NCBI GenBank assembly: GCA_023481285.1
Contig: JAMCWL010000102.1
Span: 756-43,386, forward strand
Length of the DNA stretch: 42,631 nt
Source of the DNA: Actinomycetota bacterium
GTDB taxonomy: Bacteria; Actinomycetota; Aquicultoria; Aquicultorales; JAMCWL01
Direction: 5' to 3'
Both the position numbers and the translations under genes were made by a program. Positions 32,317 to 42,631 of this stretch are shown one piece after another (positions within the stretch are counted from its first letter, which is position 1; every line of letters begins with the position of its first letter). The notes beneath the pieces were generated by a model, which had not been told where the DNA came from, ran no database searches, and worked only from the letters and a program-made list of their open reading frames with translations.

Positions 32317-33456
32317 CTAATTCGCTTCGGTTTTTGTCGTCTCGTCGACGTAGAGGGCGTAGGAGATGTTCTCGACCTCTCTTGCCGTCTCGACGAGGGA
32401 TTTTAATTCATTGGAGATCTCCGGAGAGGCGAGAAGTTGGTTGAGAGCTTTTGGGTCTACTTTCAGCACCTGTTCCCAGAGCCCGACCGGGTCAAGCAGC
32501 TCTTTCAGGTGCTTGATGTCGTAGGCATAGCGCTTCTGCTCCCGGCGAGTGACGTAGCCGCCGGCGCCGAAGACCCGCGACAGGTTGTGGCTCTCGCAGT
32601 AGATATGGATTTCTCCCTTGAGCTTCTCAAGCCGGGCCGTCTCCTCCTTGATCCGGCGATTGATTTCGATGTACTCGTCGACGAGCGCCCGGATGTCGAT
32701 CTCCCCGGCGACCGTCCCGGTCTCGTCGGCCGGGGGGAGCTGGTGACGGAAGTACGGGCAGTGGGGCTTGAAGTCGCACCAGGGACAGAGGGGATTCTCC
32801 ACGGCGGGAAATTTCTCGACGGTGATGCCCTCGGCGACACTGAATATCGCGTCCTTTGTTTTTCCGAGCTCCTCTGGCGATCGGCTTGAGCTCATCTTTT
32901 GATTGGGGAGCAGGAAGTAGAGCGAGAGCTTTTCCGGCGAGATGCCCCAGATCCTCTCAACCGCCAAGTGGTAAATGGAGAGTTGCAGGTCCTTCTCCAC
33001 GTGTGATATTGCTGGCAAGCGCCTATTTGTCTTGTAATCGATAATCTCATAGCCGCCGGAAGGTAGCTTATCTATCCGGTCGATGACGCCGACAAGGGTC
33101 ACGCCATCCACATCGATGAAGAACTTGTGCTCCAGTACGACCGGCAAGGAAAAGCTGCCGACGTTTGTCAGATAAAACTGCTCGACGACTCGGCGAGCGT
33201 GCTCCAGGTGGTTGCGCTCTTCTATTTCATCCGCATATCCGTCGCTCTCCCATTTTTCGACGAGCGCATTTAGAACCGCTTCCAAAGTTGGAGGGTCGGG
33301 CGTCGGGACGTTGTACATGAAATGAAGCGCCTGGTGAATGCTGCCGCCAAAGCTCAAGGCAGGCGTTTTTTTAGTAGGTAATTTATCAACGTATTGAAAC
33401 TTATAAGAGAGAGGACATTTCTGATATGCTGATATTGAGGAGTAGCTGAGCTTCAT
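32317..33456 (-). CDS. RecB-like PD-(D/E)XK nuclease with Fe-S cysteines
   Basis: 379 residues. N-terminal LSYSSISAYQKCPLSYKFQYV (Cys14), catalytic GVIDRID (Asp126) and YEIIDYKTN (Asp140, Lys142), QLSIYHLAVE, and CPWCDFKPHC (Cys224, 227, 233). The four cysteines and their spacing are as in AddB/Cas4-type Fe-S nucleases. A long helical C-terminus (EINRRIKEETARLEKLKGE) follows. No helicase domain. The protein is like the single-domain RecB-family nucleases of Actinomycetota and Bacillota; repair or defence role cannot be decided. ATG 33456; upstream SD GGAAGGG. Confidence 0.85.
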   Translation of the reverse strand: MKLSYSSISAYQKCPLSYKFQYVDKLPTKKTPALSFGGSIHQALHFMYNVPTPDPPTLEAVLNALVEKWESDGYADEIEERNHLEHARRVVEQFYLTNVGSFSLPVVLEHKFFIDVDGVTLVGVIDRIDKLPSGGYEIIDYKTNRRLPAISHVEKDLQLSIYHLAVERIWGISPEKLSLYFLLPNQKMSSSRSPEELGKTKDAIFSVAEGITVEKFPAVENPLCPWCDFKPHCPYFRHQLPPADETGTVAGEIDIRALVDEYIEINRRIKEETARLEKLKGEIHIYCESHNLSRVFGAGGYVTRREQKRYAYDIKHLKELLDPVGLWEQVLKVDPKALNQLLASPEISNELKSLVETAREVENISYALYVDETTKTEAN

Positions 33457-33658
33457 ATCCCTTCCTTACGTAGGCTGAAAGATGCGGATGATTGCAGTAT
33501 GAGTGTACAGGGGTACAATATCTCGGTCAAGGAGCTGGCGTTGCCGAGCTGGCGTTGCCTTAGAATTGCAAGGCTTTTGTCGCTTTCCCACTCTTACCCA
33601 TGGTGGTCCATCGTTTTATTGCTCATCGCTCCAGAAAACTCGGTGAAGCCGTGATGCA

Positions 33659-34603
33659 TTGAGTTTTTCTGGGTATACGCCTTATATGAGCGATCCATAT
33701 GCCTGGTCGATTGGCGAAGCCGCCAATCGACCAGAAACTCCCGATAAGAACGCGAGCACCGGTCAATTGCATGCCTTGCGATCGAAGGCCTTGCGCCTCG
33801 TGGGGGCGCGTTCCGGTGAAGCGAGCTCGCGCGTAATCGATCTCACCAGGACGATGGAGCACGTTCGATATCTGTCGGAGGAGCTAGGACCGCGTTTCGC
33901 CGGAACCGACGCCGAGAGGCGGGCGGCGGATTATGTCGCTCGCCAACTGGTCGTAACAAGTCGACCGGTCGAGTTTCAATTCTTCACCTTGCCCAACGGC
34001 GAGAAGTCCCGCAATGTATCCATATTCTTGCCGGGCGATTCCCGGGCGGAATTCGTTATCGGGGCGCACATCGATTCGGCCCAGGGCTCGCCGGGGGCCA
34101 ACGACAATGCATCCGGCGTTGCCGTTCTGCTTGAGCTTGCCCGGGTTTTCGGCGAACAAGGTTCCCCGGCCGATCTGCGTCTTGTCTTCTTTGGCGGCGA
34201 GGAGTTGATCGAGAAAGGCCAGATACACCACCATTACGGCTCTCGTAACTTCGTTCACTCCCTTACCGGCGAAGAGATCAAGAACATCACGGGCATGATC
34301 TCGCTTGACATGGCGGGCTTCGGCGAGCATTTGAAGGTCCACTCGTCAGGCATCCAACCTTCACTTATCCGGGACGGTTTGCTCACGGCGGGGAGTGGAT
34401 TAGGCATTAAAATGTCGCTTCTATCCAGTCAGGCGGCGAGCGATCACGAGTCGTTCGAGCAGGCGGGGGTGGCGGCTTCATGGATAGGCTACCACCGCGA
34501 TTCAGAAAATCACACTCCAAGGGATACAATAGATCGCATAAACTCGGACAACCTCGCGCGAGTCGCAGACGTGGTCCACTCGTTCGTAATGGGCTGCAAA
34601 TGA
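33659..34603 (+). CDS. M28-family zinc aminopeptidase-like protein
   Basis: Di-zinc peptidase: GAHIDSA (His), GANDNASG (Asp), FFGGEEL (Glu-Glu), ISLDMAG (Asp) and ENHTPRDT (His) are all in order. 314 residues from TTG 33659, but the first 45 residues look non-native and contain a perfect hairpin (33703-33734). GTG 33800 or ATG 33854 (MEHVRYLSEELGPRFAGTD) may be the true start. No signal peptide is seen in any version. Likely a cytoplasmic or unconventionally exported peptidase. Substrate unknown. Confidence 0.82.
   Translation: MSFSGYTPYMSDPYAWSIGEAANRPETPDKNASTGQLHALRSKALRLVGARSGEASSRVIDLTRTMEHVRYLSEELGPRFAGTDAERRAADYVARQLVVTSRPVEFQFFTLPNGEKSRNVSIFLPGDSRAEFVIGAHIDSAQGSPGANDNASGVAVLLELARVFGEQGSPADLRLVFFGGEELIEKGQIHHHYGSRNFVHSLTGEEIKNITGMISLDMAGFGEHLKVHSSGIQPSLIRDGLLTAGSGLGIKMSLLSSQAASDHESFEQAGVAASWIGYHRDSENHTPRDTIDRINSDNLARVADVVHSFVMGCK
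33703..33734. repeat. Perfect 14-bp inverted repeat
   Basis: CTGGTCGATTGGCG-AAGC-CGCCAATCGACCAG. It lies inside the apparent 5' end of the M28 peptidase gene, and no T tract follows. It suggests that the coding start is downstream and that this hairpin belongs to the untranslated leader or upstream terminator. Confidence 0.75.
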
Positions 34604-35008
34604 TTGATTGGTGATCTGTGCCTCACCGCCATACAACCTGCTTGGTCAACACAGGTGCTTCCAGCTTTGAGCTCTGAGCTCACCTGGCGGTTATCGAATA
34701 TTCTTGCTTCGTCGCTTACGCTCCTTAACACAGACGAGGCTCGTATACCGTGGTAGGGGCGAGCCGGTGGCTCGCCCGTGAACCCGGCAACGCCATCCAT
34801 CGCGAACAGCGCCTCGATAAGTGTATAAAGACTCCAAGAAACCAAGAAACCAAGAAACTAGGAGGCTAAGAAACAGAAGTCGGCGGTCGTTTGTCCAGTA
34901 TCCAGTATCCAGTATCCAGTATCCAGTATCCGCTTTTCGGCCTCTTCTCAATTGCTTCGCAATTGCTTCCTTGCACCGTCTCTTACGATCTGATAAGATC
35001 GTCTAAAC
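34604..35008. other. Intergenic region, right edge of the island, with several short repeats
   Basis: No gene seen. Contains a hairpin GGGCGAGCC-GGT-GGCTCGCCC (34757-34777) of the dispersed GTAGGGGCGAGCC type, a CCAAGAAA run (about 34834-34860) and five tandem CCAGTAT units (34895-34929). The last recalls the TCCGGTATC words beside lspA at 3430. Confidence 0.7.
34895..34929. repeat. Tandem repeat CCAGTAT x5
   Basis: Five exact 7-bp units, no coding sense. Confidence 0.9.
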
Positions 35009-35039
35009 CTTTAAACTAGTCCGGCGAGGCTAGCAAGGA
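35009..35039 (+). promoter_or_regulatory. PyrR-binding RNA element (pyr operon attenuator)
   Basis: AGTCCGGCGAGGCT (35018-35031) matches the PyrR-binding loop consensus ARUCCNGNGAGGYU. CTAG/CTAG and outer CCTT/AAGG (35009-35012, 35036-35039) close the stem with an internal loop, as in Bacillus anti-antiterminators. PyrR with UMP bound would stabilise it and allow the terminator at 35068 to form. Confidence 0.82.
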
Positions 35040-35065
35040 GAGGAAAACGAATATGCGAACATTAA

Positions 35066-35665
<600 letters not shown>

Positions 35666-35778
35666 AGCACGCCTTCGGCGAGCGACCGCCGACCGCCGAC
35701 CGCCGGTGCTTGGTGGGTGGTCCGTGGTCGGGAAGCGGACATGAGCCGTAATAAATAGGCAGGGAAGAGCAGATAGAT

Positions 35779-36711
35779 ATGGCCCAACTGCAAAGTAAAG
35801 ATTTACTGGGTATAACGGACCTGACCAGAGAAGAAATCGAGTTGATTCTCGATACGGCCGACTCTTTCAAAGAAATCTCGGAACGACCCATAAAGAAGGT
35901 CCCCACGCTGAGGGGACGCACGATCGTCAATCTCTTTTGCGAACCGAGCACCAGAACTCGTACCTCCTTTGAAATAGCCGCCAAGCGGTTAAGTGCCGAT
36001 GCGGTCAATATCTCGGTCACGGCGAGCGCCATCGCCAAGGGAGAGAGCCTGCGGGACACCGCGAAGACCCTGCAGGCCATGGCCACCGACCTGGTGGTCA
36101 TCAGGCATTCCGTCTCCGGCGCCGCCAAGCTGCTGGCGGATGTCATGGATTGCCCGGTGGTCAATGCGGGCGATGGGGCACACGAGCATCCAACTCAAGC
36201 TTTACTTGACCTTTACACAATGCGGGAACGCTTCGATTCGCTCGATGGGTTGAAGGTTGCCATCGTCGGCGACATCGCGCACAGCCGGGTTGCCCGGTCG
36301 AACATACTCGCCCTGGGCAAGATGGGAGCCGAAGTCACGCTCGTAGGGCCGCCTACCCTCATGCCGGCCGAGATTGAAAAACTCGGTGCGCAGGTCTGCC
36401 ACCGGCTCGATGACGTGCTCTCCGAAGCTGACGTCGTCTATGTCCTGCGAATCCAGCTCGAGCGGCAAAAAGAGAGCCTCTATCCGTCTATCAGGGAATA
36501 CGCAACGCTCTACGGCCTCAACACCCGGAGAAGGCAGGCGATGAAGAAGGGATCGATAATCCTACACCCTGGACCGATGAACCGCGGAGTAGAAATCTCT
36601 TCGGACGTCGCCGACGCTCCGGACTCCCTCATCACCGATCAGGTAACAAGCGGTGTGGCCGTGCGAATGGCCGTTCTTTACTTGCTTATAGGGGGTGGCT
36701 CTGATGGGTAG
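35779..36711 (+). CDS. pyrB: Aspartate carbamoyltransferase catalytic subunit
   Basis: First committed step: carbamoyl phosphate plus aspartate to N-carbamoylaspartate. [19 protein letters not shown] is the carbamoyl-phosphate-binding STRT motif, with [13 protein letters not shown] and [11 protein letters not shown]. 310 residues. ATG 35779. No regulatory pyrI is seen. Overlaps pyrC by 8 nt. Confidence 0.97.
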   Translation: MAQLQSKDLLGITDLTREEIELILDTADSFKEISERPIKKVPTLRGRTIVNLFCEPSTRTRTSFEIAAKRLSADAVNISVTASAIAKGESLRDTAKTLQAMATDLVVIRHSVSGAAKLLADVMDCPVVNAGDGAHEHPTQALLDLYTMRERFDSLDGLKVAIVGDIAHSRVARSNILALGKMGAEVTLVGPPTLMPAEIEKLGAQVCHRLDDVLSEADVVYVLRIQLERQKESLYPSIREYATLYGLNTRRRQAMKKGSIILHPGPMNRGVEISSDVADAPDSLITDQVTSGVAVRMAVLYLLIGGGSDG

Positions 36712-38020
36712 TAAGCTCCTGGTCAAGGGAGGCAGGCTCATCGACCCCAAGAACGGCCGGGATGGCCGCTTCGACCTCTTGATCGACGGAAACAGGGTGG
36801 CGGCCGTTGATACCGCAATTGAAGCGGAAGCGGAAGTTTTTGATGCGGCGGGCATGCTGGTCGTCCCGGGTTTGATAGATATGCACGTCCATTTGAGGGA
36901 GCCCGGGCGAGAAGATGAAGAGACGATAGAAAGCGGGTGCCGGGCGGCGGTCAAGGGTGGATTCACGTCGATTGCCTGCATGCCCAACACCAGCCCGGTC
37001 AACGACGATGCTTCGGTGACCCAGTACATCATCGAAGAGGCCGGACGGGTCGGTCTCGCGAACGTCTTTCCCATCGCCGCGATCACCAAAGGCCTTGCGG
37101 GCGAAGAGCTCTCCGAGATGGGCGCCCTCGTCTCGGCCGGCGCCGTTGCCTTCTCCGACGACGGCAGATGTGTCGACAGAGCGAGCCTTATGAGACGGGC
37201 GCTTGAGTACTCAAAGATCTGGAACTCCGTGGTCGTCTCCCACGCTGAAGAAGGTTCGCTGGCGGCTGGAGGCCAGATGAACGAGGGGTTCTTCTCAACC
37301 TCCATCGGTCTCAAGGGGATACCGGCGGCGGCCGAGGAGATCATCGTGGCGAGAGACTGCCTGCTTGCTGAGCTTACGGGCGCGCGCCTTCATGTGGCCC
37401 ATGTCTCCACCCCCGGCAGCCTGGCGATCATCAAGGCGGCCAAGGAGAGGGGAGCGAGGGTCACCTGTGAGGTGACGCCGCATCATTTAACCTTGAGCGA
37501 CGATATGCTTGCCGGTTACGATACGAACTTCAAGGTCAATCCGCCTCTACGCTCATCTGAAGAGGTGAGCGCTCTTCGTGAGTTGGTAAGCGACGCGTCG
37601 ATCGTTGATTGCCTAGCCAGCGATCATGCGCCACATGCCGCTCATGAAAAAGAGATGGAGTTTGCGTACGCCCCGTGCGGGATGATCGGTCTTGAAACAA
37701 CTCTGGGCGTTGTCAATACCGACCTGGTCGGAAAAGGAGTTTTGGATTTAAATCGAGCAATCGAGCTGCTGGCAGTCGGCCCGGCTCGCGTACTTGGGCT
37801 GGACCGGGGAAGCCTTGGTAGAGGTGATATCGCGGACGTGGTGATCATAGACGCTGAATCTGAAGTAGAAGTCGATCCATTTAGCTCCGAATCGAAAAGC
37901 CGGAATACGCCATACGGTGGACGCCGGCTGAAAGGACGTGTCCACGCGGTCTTGATTAATGGTAATCTTGTCGTTGACGACGGCGCATTTATCAGAGAAG
38001 AAGCCGAGGTGAGTCGCTGA
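36704..38020 (+). CDS. pyrC: Dihydroorotase (class I)
   Basis: Zinc amidohydrolase that cyclises carbamoylaspartate. [10 protein letters not shown] (metal ligands), [16 protein letters not shown] and LASDHAPH are in order. 438 residues from ATG 36704 with GGGGG upstream; GTG 36695 is less likely. Ends one base before the carA ATG. Confidence 0.97.
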   Translation: MGSKLLVKGGRLIDPKNGRDGRFDLLIDGNRVAAVDTAIEAEAEVFDAAGMLVVPGLIDMHVHLREPGREDEETIESGCRAAVKGGFTSIACMPNTSPVNDDASVTQYIIEEAGRVGLANVFPIAAITKGLAGEELSEMGALVSAGAVAFSDDGRCVDRASLMRRALEYSKIWNSVVVSHAEEGSLAAGGQMNEGFFSTSIGLKGIPAAAEEIIVARDCLLAELTGARLHVAHVSTPGSLAIIKAAKERGARVTCEVTPHHLTLSDDMLAGYDTNFKVNPPLRSSEEVSALRELVSDASIVDCLASDHAPHAAHEKEMEFAYAPCGMIGLETTLGVVNTDLVGKGVLDLNRAIELLAVGPARVLGLDRGSLGRGDIADVVIIDAESEVEVDPFSSESKSRNTPYGGRRLKGRVHAVLINGNLVVDDGAFIREEAEVSR

Positions 38021-38021
38021 T

Positions 38022-39181
38022 ATGCGGAAAGATAAGGCGATCTTAGCGCTGGAAGACGGGACGGTTTTTTGGGGGTCCAGGTTCGGGGCGGCCGGCGAGG
38101 CCCAGGGAGAGGTGTCTTCAACACGGGGATGACCGGTTACCAGGAAATACTGACTGATCCCTCGTATGCCGGTCAGATCGTGACGATGACCTACCCGCAT
38201 ATCGGCAATTACGGGATCAATCACAGGGATTTCGAGTCGAGGGGGCCTTTTGTAGAAGGCTTTATAGTCCGGGAGAATTCGGCGCTTTACAACAACTGGC
38301 GAGCGGAAGGATCGCTGAGCGACCTTCTTGAGAGTTTCGGCATTGTCGGCATCGAAGGGGTCGATACTAGGGCGCTGACCAGGCACATCAGGACCGCCGG
38401 GGCCATGCGGGGCGTTATTTCGAGTGAGGACCTTGACGAGCGAGATGCTATAGAAAAAGCGCGAGCGGTCCCCTCGATCATCGGCCGTGATCTGGTCAAA
38501 GGGGTGTCCGCATACCATGCGTATGAGTGGTCGGCGCCGGCGGAGAAGCTCTACTCGATCGTCGCTTATGATTTCGGGATAAAGAGAAACATCCTACGCT
38601 GCCTGGAGGCGGTAGGGTGTCAGGTTACGGTCGTGCCGGCCACCACGCCGGCGCAAGAGGTGCTTGAACGAAACCCCCAAGGGATTTTCCTGTCGAACGG
38701 TCCAGGGGATCCGGAAGCGGTGGGCTACGCCATCGCAGCCATACGCTCGCTCCTAGGCAAAAAGACGATTTTCGGCATCTGCCTGGGGCACCAGTTGCTA
38801 AGTCTGGCTCTGGGCGCCAGGACATACAAGTTAAAGTTCGGCCATCGTGGCGTGAATCATCCGGTAAAGAATCTTTCTACGACCAAGGTTGAGATAACCT
38901 CGCAGAATCACGGCTTTGCGGTTGACGCCGCAAGCTTTGGCGTAAGGGATAGAGAGTGGCAGGTGGGCGGCGCGTTGCCGGCCGGAAACTGGCCTGGCAG
39001 AAGCGACTTCGGTCCGGTTGAGATAACCCACCTGAATTTGAACGACGGCACGGTCGAGGGTCTTAGCTGCCTCGAGGTTCCGGCCTTTTCGGTCCAGTAC
39101 CATCCGGAAGCCTCTCCGGGACCGCACGACTCAGCCTATCTCTTTAGGCAGTTCACCCTTCTGATGGAGAGCGCAAGGTGA
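38022..39181 (+). pseudogene. carA: Carbamoyl-phosphate synthase small subunit, one-base frameshift
   Basis: Glutaminase subunit that feeds ammonia to CarB. ATG 38022 reads [20 protein letters not shown] and GEAQGEV up to 38114. Then two bases (TC) stand where a codon is expected and [17 protein letters not shown] follows in another frame. The rest is intact: [15 protein letters not shown] (nucleophile Cys), [15 protein letters not shown] (His and Glu), stop at 39179. One missing base would explain it. Alternative start ATG 38069 would lose the N-terminus. Because the operon is otherwise whole, a base error in the assembly is at least as likely as a real mutation. Confidence 0.85.
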
Positions 39182-39951
39182 CGGTAGATCACAAAGAACT
39201 CGTAAGAATGCAATTTGGAGCTCAGGCCGGCGAGTACGCCAAAGGATGCTTCATTGGGGACGAGACACTCGACTTAATCTTGAGGTTTATAGAACCTAGG
39301 CCTGACGACGAGGCGCTCGATGTTGCCACAGGGGCCGGATTCACGGCGGCGGCCCTGGCTCCCCATGTCAAAGAGGTAGTTGCCGTCGATATAACGGAAG
39401 AGATGCTTGAGCAGGCCGAGGCGCTCTTTAAAGAGCGGGAGTTAAGGAATGCGCTCATCGATGTAGCGGACGCCGAGGACTTGCCATACGCGGACGAAGT
39501 CTTCGACGTGGTCACCTGTCGGATTGCGGCGCACCACTTCCCAAGAGCCAGGCGGGCGCTCGAACAGATGGTGCGCGTCCTAAAGCCCGGGGGGCGACTG
39601 GTAGTCGCCGATTCGTCCGCGCCGGCGGATAGGCGGGTCGATGTCTTTTTGAATGAAATTGAAAAGATGAGAGATCAGGCCCACGTGAGAAACTACGGTG
39701 AGGCGGAGTGGCGGTCTCTTTTAACCGATTGCGGTACCGAAGTCGAGCAAGTCGCCGCCGGGACCTTCGAGATCGACTTCGACGAGTGGACGCACCGGGC
39801 GGCGGTTCCTGATAGGACCAAGAGGCAGATAAGGAAGATGTTGCTTGGAGCTCCGGCCGAAATTAAAGAAGCCGTTAAAGTTCGAGAGGAAGGCGGCAAG
39901 CTGTTTTTTACAAATTTCTGGCTTGTAATCGGCGCAAGGAAGCGTTGCTAA
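39178..39951 (+). CDS. Class I SAM-dependent methyltransferase (UbiE-like)
   Basis: Rossmann-fold methyltransferase: [16 protein letters not shown] (motif I), [35 protein letters not shown] and [16 protein letters not shown]. 257 residues, GTG 39178 overlaps the carA stop. It is placed between carA and carB, which are normally adjacent, so it is probably an insertion in the operon; substrate unknown. Followed by a 225-bp repeat-rich gap before carB. Confidence 0.85.
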   Translation: MTVDHKELVRMQFGAQAGEYAKGCFIGDETLDLILRFIEPRPDDEALDVATGAGFTAAALAPHVKEVVAVDITEEMLEQAEALFKERELRNALIDVADAEDLPYADEVFDVVTCRIAAHHFPRARRALEQMVRVLKPGGRLVVADSSAPADRRVDVFLNEIEKMRDQAHVRNYGEAEWRSLLTDCGTEVEQVAAGTFEIDFDEWTHRAAVPDRTKRQIRKMLLGAPAEIKEAVKVREEGGKLFFTNFWLVIGARKRC

Positions 39952-39953
39952 TT

Positions 39954-40093
39954 AGCTATCAGCTATCAGCTATTAGCTATTAGCTTTTTAAGGTGTCATT
40001 CTGAGGGCCTTTAGGCCCGAAGAATCTCGGTGCCATAACAAACCGCTCTTACGGGCTGAGATCCTTCGGTCACTTCGTTCCCTCAGGATGACA
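39954..40093. repeat. Repeat-rich spacer between the methyltransferase gene and carB
   Basis: AGCTATC/AGCTATT tandem words at 39954-39987 (compare 6721). Then an imperfect large inverted repeat: TGTCATTCTGAGGG (39994-40007) and CCCTCAGGATGACA (40080-40093), one mismatch, with an inner GGGCC-TTTA-GGCCC hairpin and GAAGAATCTC/GAGATCCTTC arms. This is a dispersed TCATTCTGAGGGC-type repeat. Confidence 0.75.
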
Positions 40094-40176
40094 AAGCCTT
40101 TAGCTGACAGATGAGAGCTGAAAGCTGAAAGCTTTTAACGGCGGTCGGTTGTTAAAGCAGAGAGGGAGATTAATTA

Positions 40177-42631
40177 GTGCCGCGGCGTAATGACTTAAAA
40201 AAGATCCTCATCATCGGTTCCGGTCCGATAATCATCGGGCAGGCTTGCGAGTTCGACTACTCCGGCACCCAGGCCTGCAAGGTGCTGCGGGAGGACGGCT
40301 TTGAAGTCGTCCTCGTCAACTCCAACCCGGCGACTATCATGACCGATCCCGAATTCGCCGACCGCACTTATATAGAGCCGATTACGCCCGAGGTTGTTGA
40401 GAAGATTATCGCCAAAGAGCGACCCGACGCCCTGCTTCCAACGCTGGGCGGCCAGACTGGCCTCAATACGGCGGTTTCGCTCGCCGAGAGCGGAGCCCTC
40501 GACCGTTATGGGGTCGAGCTCATCGGGGCAAAGTTGGAGGCGATCAGGAAGGCGGAAGACCGGAGCCTTTTCAAGGAGGCGATGCGGCGCATCGGGCTGG
40601 ACCTGCCGAAAAGCGGTTTCGCCTACAGCCTTAACGAGGCGCTTGAGATAGCTGCCGAGATCGGCTTCCCGCTGGTCATCAGGCCGAGCTTTACGCTCGG
40701 AGGAACCGGTGGAGGCATAGCCTTCAACCAGGAGGAGTTCACGGCGATCGTTTCGAATGGCCTCATGCTCTCGCCGATATCCGAGGTCCTCATCGAGGAG
40801 TCGGTCCTCGGCTGGAAAGAGTATGAGCTTGAGGTGATGCGCGACTTAAACGACAATGTCGTTGTCATCTGCTCGATCGAAAACTTCGATGCGATGGGCG
40901 TACACACGGGGGATTCGATCACCGTGGCCCCGGCGCAGACGCTCTCCGACAAGGAGTACCAGCGCCTGCGCGACGCCGCCCTGGCGATCATCCGCGAGAT
41001 TGGCGTCGAGACCGGCGGGTCGAACATTCAATTTGCCGTCCATCCTGAGAACGGTCGCCTCGTCATCATCGAGATGAATCCAAGGGTGTCGCGTTCTTCG
41101 GCGCTTGCCTCGAAGGCGACCGGATTCCCGATAGCCAAATTCGCCGCCAAGCTGGCCGTCGGCTATACCCTGGACGAGATCGCCAACGACATCACAAAGG
41201 AGACGCCCGCCTCTTTCGAGCCGACCATCGATTATGTGGTCGTGAAAATTCCTCGCTTCGCGTTCGAGAAGTTTCCCGAGACCGACCAGAATCTCACGAC
41301 GAAGATGAAATCGGTTGGCGAGGCGATGGCCATCGGACGAATCTTCAAGGAGGCTTTCCAGAAGGCCATCCGCTCGCTTGAGATCGGGCGGTACGGGTTG
41401 GGCGCGGACGGAAGGGATGAGATCGAGGCGGATCTAATCAACCAGAAGCTTTCCAGCCCGAACGAGGAGCGCGTTTTCTACATCAAGCACGCGCTGGCGA
41501 GCGGAACCTCGATCGAGGAGATCGCCGCGCTCTCAAAGATCGATCCCTGGTTCATCCATCAAATCAAGGAGATCGTCGAGCTCGAGCGGGAAATCGCCGC
41601 CAAGAACGTCAGGAGCATCTCGGTCGACCTCCTTCGGGAAGCGAAAAGATACGGCTTCTCCGACTATCAAATAGCTTACCTCACCGGTTCAAATGAGAAG
41701 CAGGTTAGGGATAGGAGGTTGGCGGATGGCGTCCGGCCGACCTATAAGACCGTCGATACCTGCGCGGCCGAGTTCGAGGCTTACACTCCTTACTACTACT
41801 CGACGTATGAAGTTGAAGATGAGGTTAAGCCTTCCGACAAGCCCAAGGTCATGATACTTGGTTCCGGCCCGAACCGGATCGGCCAGGGGATCGAATTTGA
41901 CTACTGCTGCGTCCACGCCTCTTTCGCTCTTAAAGAGGAAGGCTTCGAGACGATCATGGTTAATTGTAATCCGGAGACGGTTTCAACCGACTACGACACG
42001 TCCGATCGACTATATTTCGAGCCCCTCACCTTCGAAGATGTTATGAACATAGTTGAGGCAGAAAAACCGGTGGGCGTTATCGTCCAATTCGGCGGCCAGA
42101 CGCCCCTCAAGCTGGCGCAAGCTCTGGAAGCGGCGGGCGTGCCCATCATCGGAACCTCCCCCGATTCGATCGATCTGGCCGAGGACCGGAAGCGCTTCGG
42201 CGCGTTGCTGCGAAAATTGAGGATAAACCAGCCCGAGGCGGGGACGGCCACGTCGGTTGAGGAAGCGGTGAGGGTCGCCAAGCAGATAGGCTACCCGCTT
42301 CTGGTGAGGCCGTCATACGTTCTCGGCGGCCGGGCGATGGAGATAGTCGCGTCCGAAGACATGCTCGAGGGCTATATAAAACGAGCGGTCAAGGCGTCGC
42401 CGGAGCACCCGATTCTGATCGATAAATTCCTCGAGGGGGCGATCGAGGTCGATGTCGACGCGATCTGCGATGGCGAGCGAGTTCTGATCGGCGGCATCAT
42501 GGAGCATATCGAAGAGGCCGGCATCCACTCGGGCGACTCCGCCTGTGTCATACCGCCGTTCACCCTGCCGGCGGAGACCGTCGAGAAGATAAAGGAGCAG
42601 ACCGAGCGGCTGGCCCACGCTCTCAGGGTGA
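40177..42631 (+). CDS. carB: Carbamoyl-phosphate synthase large subunit, 3'-truncated by window edge
   Basis: Makes carbamoyl phosphate from bicarbonate, ammonia and two ATP. Open frame from GTG 40177 to the edge: [52 protein letters not shown] and [20 protein letters not shown] in the first half, then [29 protein letters not shown] and [12 protein letters not shown] of the second synthetase unit. 818 codons are present of about 1,070, no frameshift seen. GGGAG precedes the start. An internal repeat of the two ATP-grasp halves is visible. Distance and repeats separate it from carA. Confidence 0.96.
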   Translation, partial: MPRRNDLKKILIIGSGPIIIGQACEFDYSGTQACKVLREDGFEVVLVNSNPATIMTDPEFADRTYIEPITPEVVEKIIAKERPDALLPTLGGQTGLNTAVSLAESGALDRYGVELIGAKLEAIRKAEDRSLFKEAMRRIGLDLPKSGFAYSLNEALEIAAEIGFPLVIRPSFTLGGTGGGIAFNQEEFTAIVSNGLMLSPISEVLIEESVLGWKEYELEVMRDLNDNVVVICSIENFDAMGVHTGDSITVAPAQTLSDKEYQRLRDAALAIIREIGVETGGSNIQFAVHPENGRLVIIEMNPRVSRSSALASKATGFPIAKFAAKLAVGYTLDEIANDITKETPASFEPTIDYVVVKIPRFAFEKFPETDQNLTTKMKSVGEAMAIGRIFKEAFQKAIRSLEIGRYGLGADGRDEIEADLINQKLSSPNEERVFYIKHALASGTSIEEIAALSKIDPWFIHQIKEIVELEREIAAKNVRSISVDLLREAKRYGFSDYQIAYLTGSNEKQVRDRRLADGVRPTYKTVDTCAAEFEAYTPYYYSTYEVEDEVKPSDKPKVMILGSGPNRIGQGIEFDYCCVHASFALKEEGFETIMVNCNPETVSTDYDTSDRLYFEPLTFEDVMNIVEAEKPVGVIVQFGGQTPLKLAQALEAAGVPIIGTSPDSIDLAEDRKRFGALLRKLRINQPEAGTATSVEEAVRVAKQIGYPLLVRPSYVLGGRAMEIVASEDMLEGYIKRAVKASPEHPILIDKFLEGAIEVDVDAICDGERVLIGGIMEHIEEAGIHSGDSACVIPPFTLPAETVEKIKEQTERLAHALRV

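Noticed and set aside
39994-40093. Attenuator or riboswitch upstream of carB
   Set aside because: The inverted repeat matches a dispersed TCATTCTGAGGGC-type intergenic repeat rather than a regulatory leader; no T tract follows.

Overview
The window looks like a bacterial chromosome segment of moderately high GC with Gram-positive-type gene order. It opens with the 3' end of ileS, then a DksA/TraR-type zinc finger gene, lspA, lgt and an rluD-type pseudouridine synthase. It closes with a pyrimidine operon, pyrR-pyrB-pyrC-carA-(methyltransferase)-carB, which runs off the right edge. PyrR-type RNA attenuation, SD-rich starts and this gene order suggest a Bacillota or deep-branching Actinomycetota lineage. 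I cannot fix the taxon from sequence alone. No rRNA or tRNA gene was recognised.

The left (1-5.7 kb) and right (35-42.6 kb) flanks are ordinary housekeeping DNA. In many Gram-positive genomes rluD and pyrR lie close together. Here about 29 kb of accessory DNA (5.7-35 kb) sits between them and looks like a defence and toxin-antitoxin island.

From left to right the island holds: two genes that lost their N-termini head to head (a DUF4367-like gene and an AbiEii-type nucleotidyltransferase); a ParB-like gene with a 14-bp palindrome in its upstream region; a repeated set of parts (two WYL regulators, one intact and one decayed HIRAN protein, three copies of a 46-codon basic ORF of which only one is intact) interleaved with HEPN and MNT genes; a type I-B CRISPR-Cas locus; a 12-repeat CRISPR array; and a dense run of small modules (hicB with a hicA stump, a pRiA4b ORF-3 protein, four vapBC pairs, one more MNT-HEPN pair, a PH-domain protein, a PD-(D/E)XK nuclease and an M28 peptidase).

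The CRISPR locus reads cas6-cas8b-cas7-cas5-cas3, then MNT/HEPN genes, then cas1-cas2-cas4 and the array. Effector genes overlap or nearly abut, so they probably form one transcript. cas3 carries an in-frame TAG at codon 702 with clear Cas3-like sequence continuing in the same frame. The MNT/HEPN genes lie exactly between the interference and adaptation genes. The repeat ends in ATTGAAAC, the usual 8-nt 5' handle of type I-B crRNAs, which puts the leader on the cas4 side.

Several genes are broken by single-base frameshifts (HEPN at 9.0 kb, wHTH-MNT at 10.75 kb, small ORF at 10.5 kb, the pRiA4b gene near its start, and carA). In the island this fits ordinary decay. In carA, inside an otherwise intact biosynthetic operon, a base error in the assembly is at least as likely. 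Intergenic spaces carry short tandem or palindromic repeats of types often dispersed in genomes.
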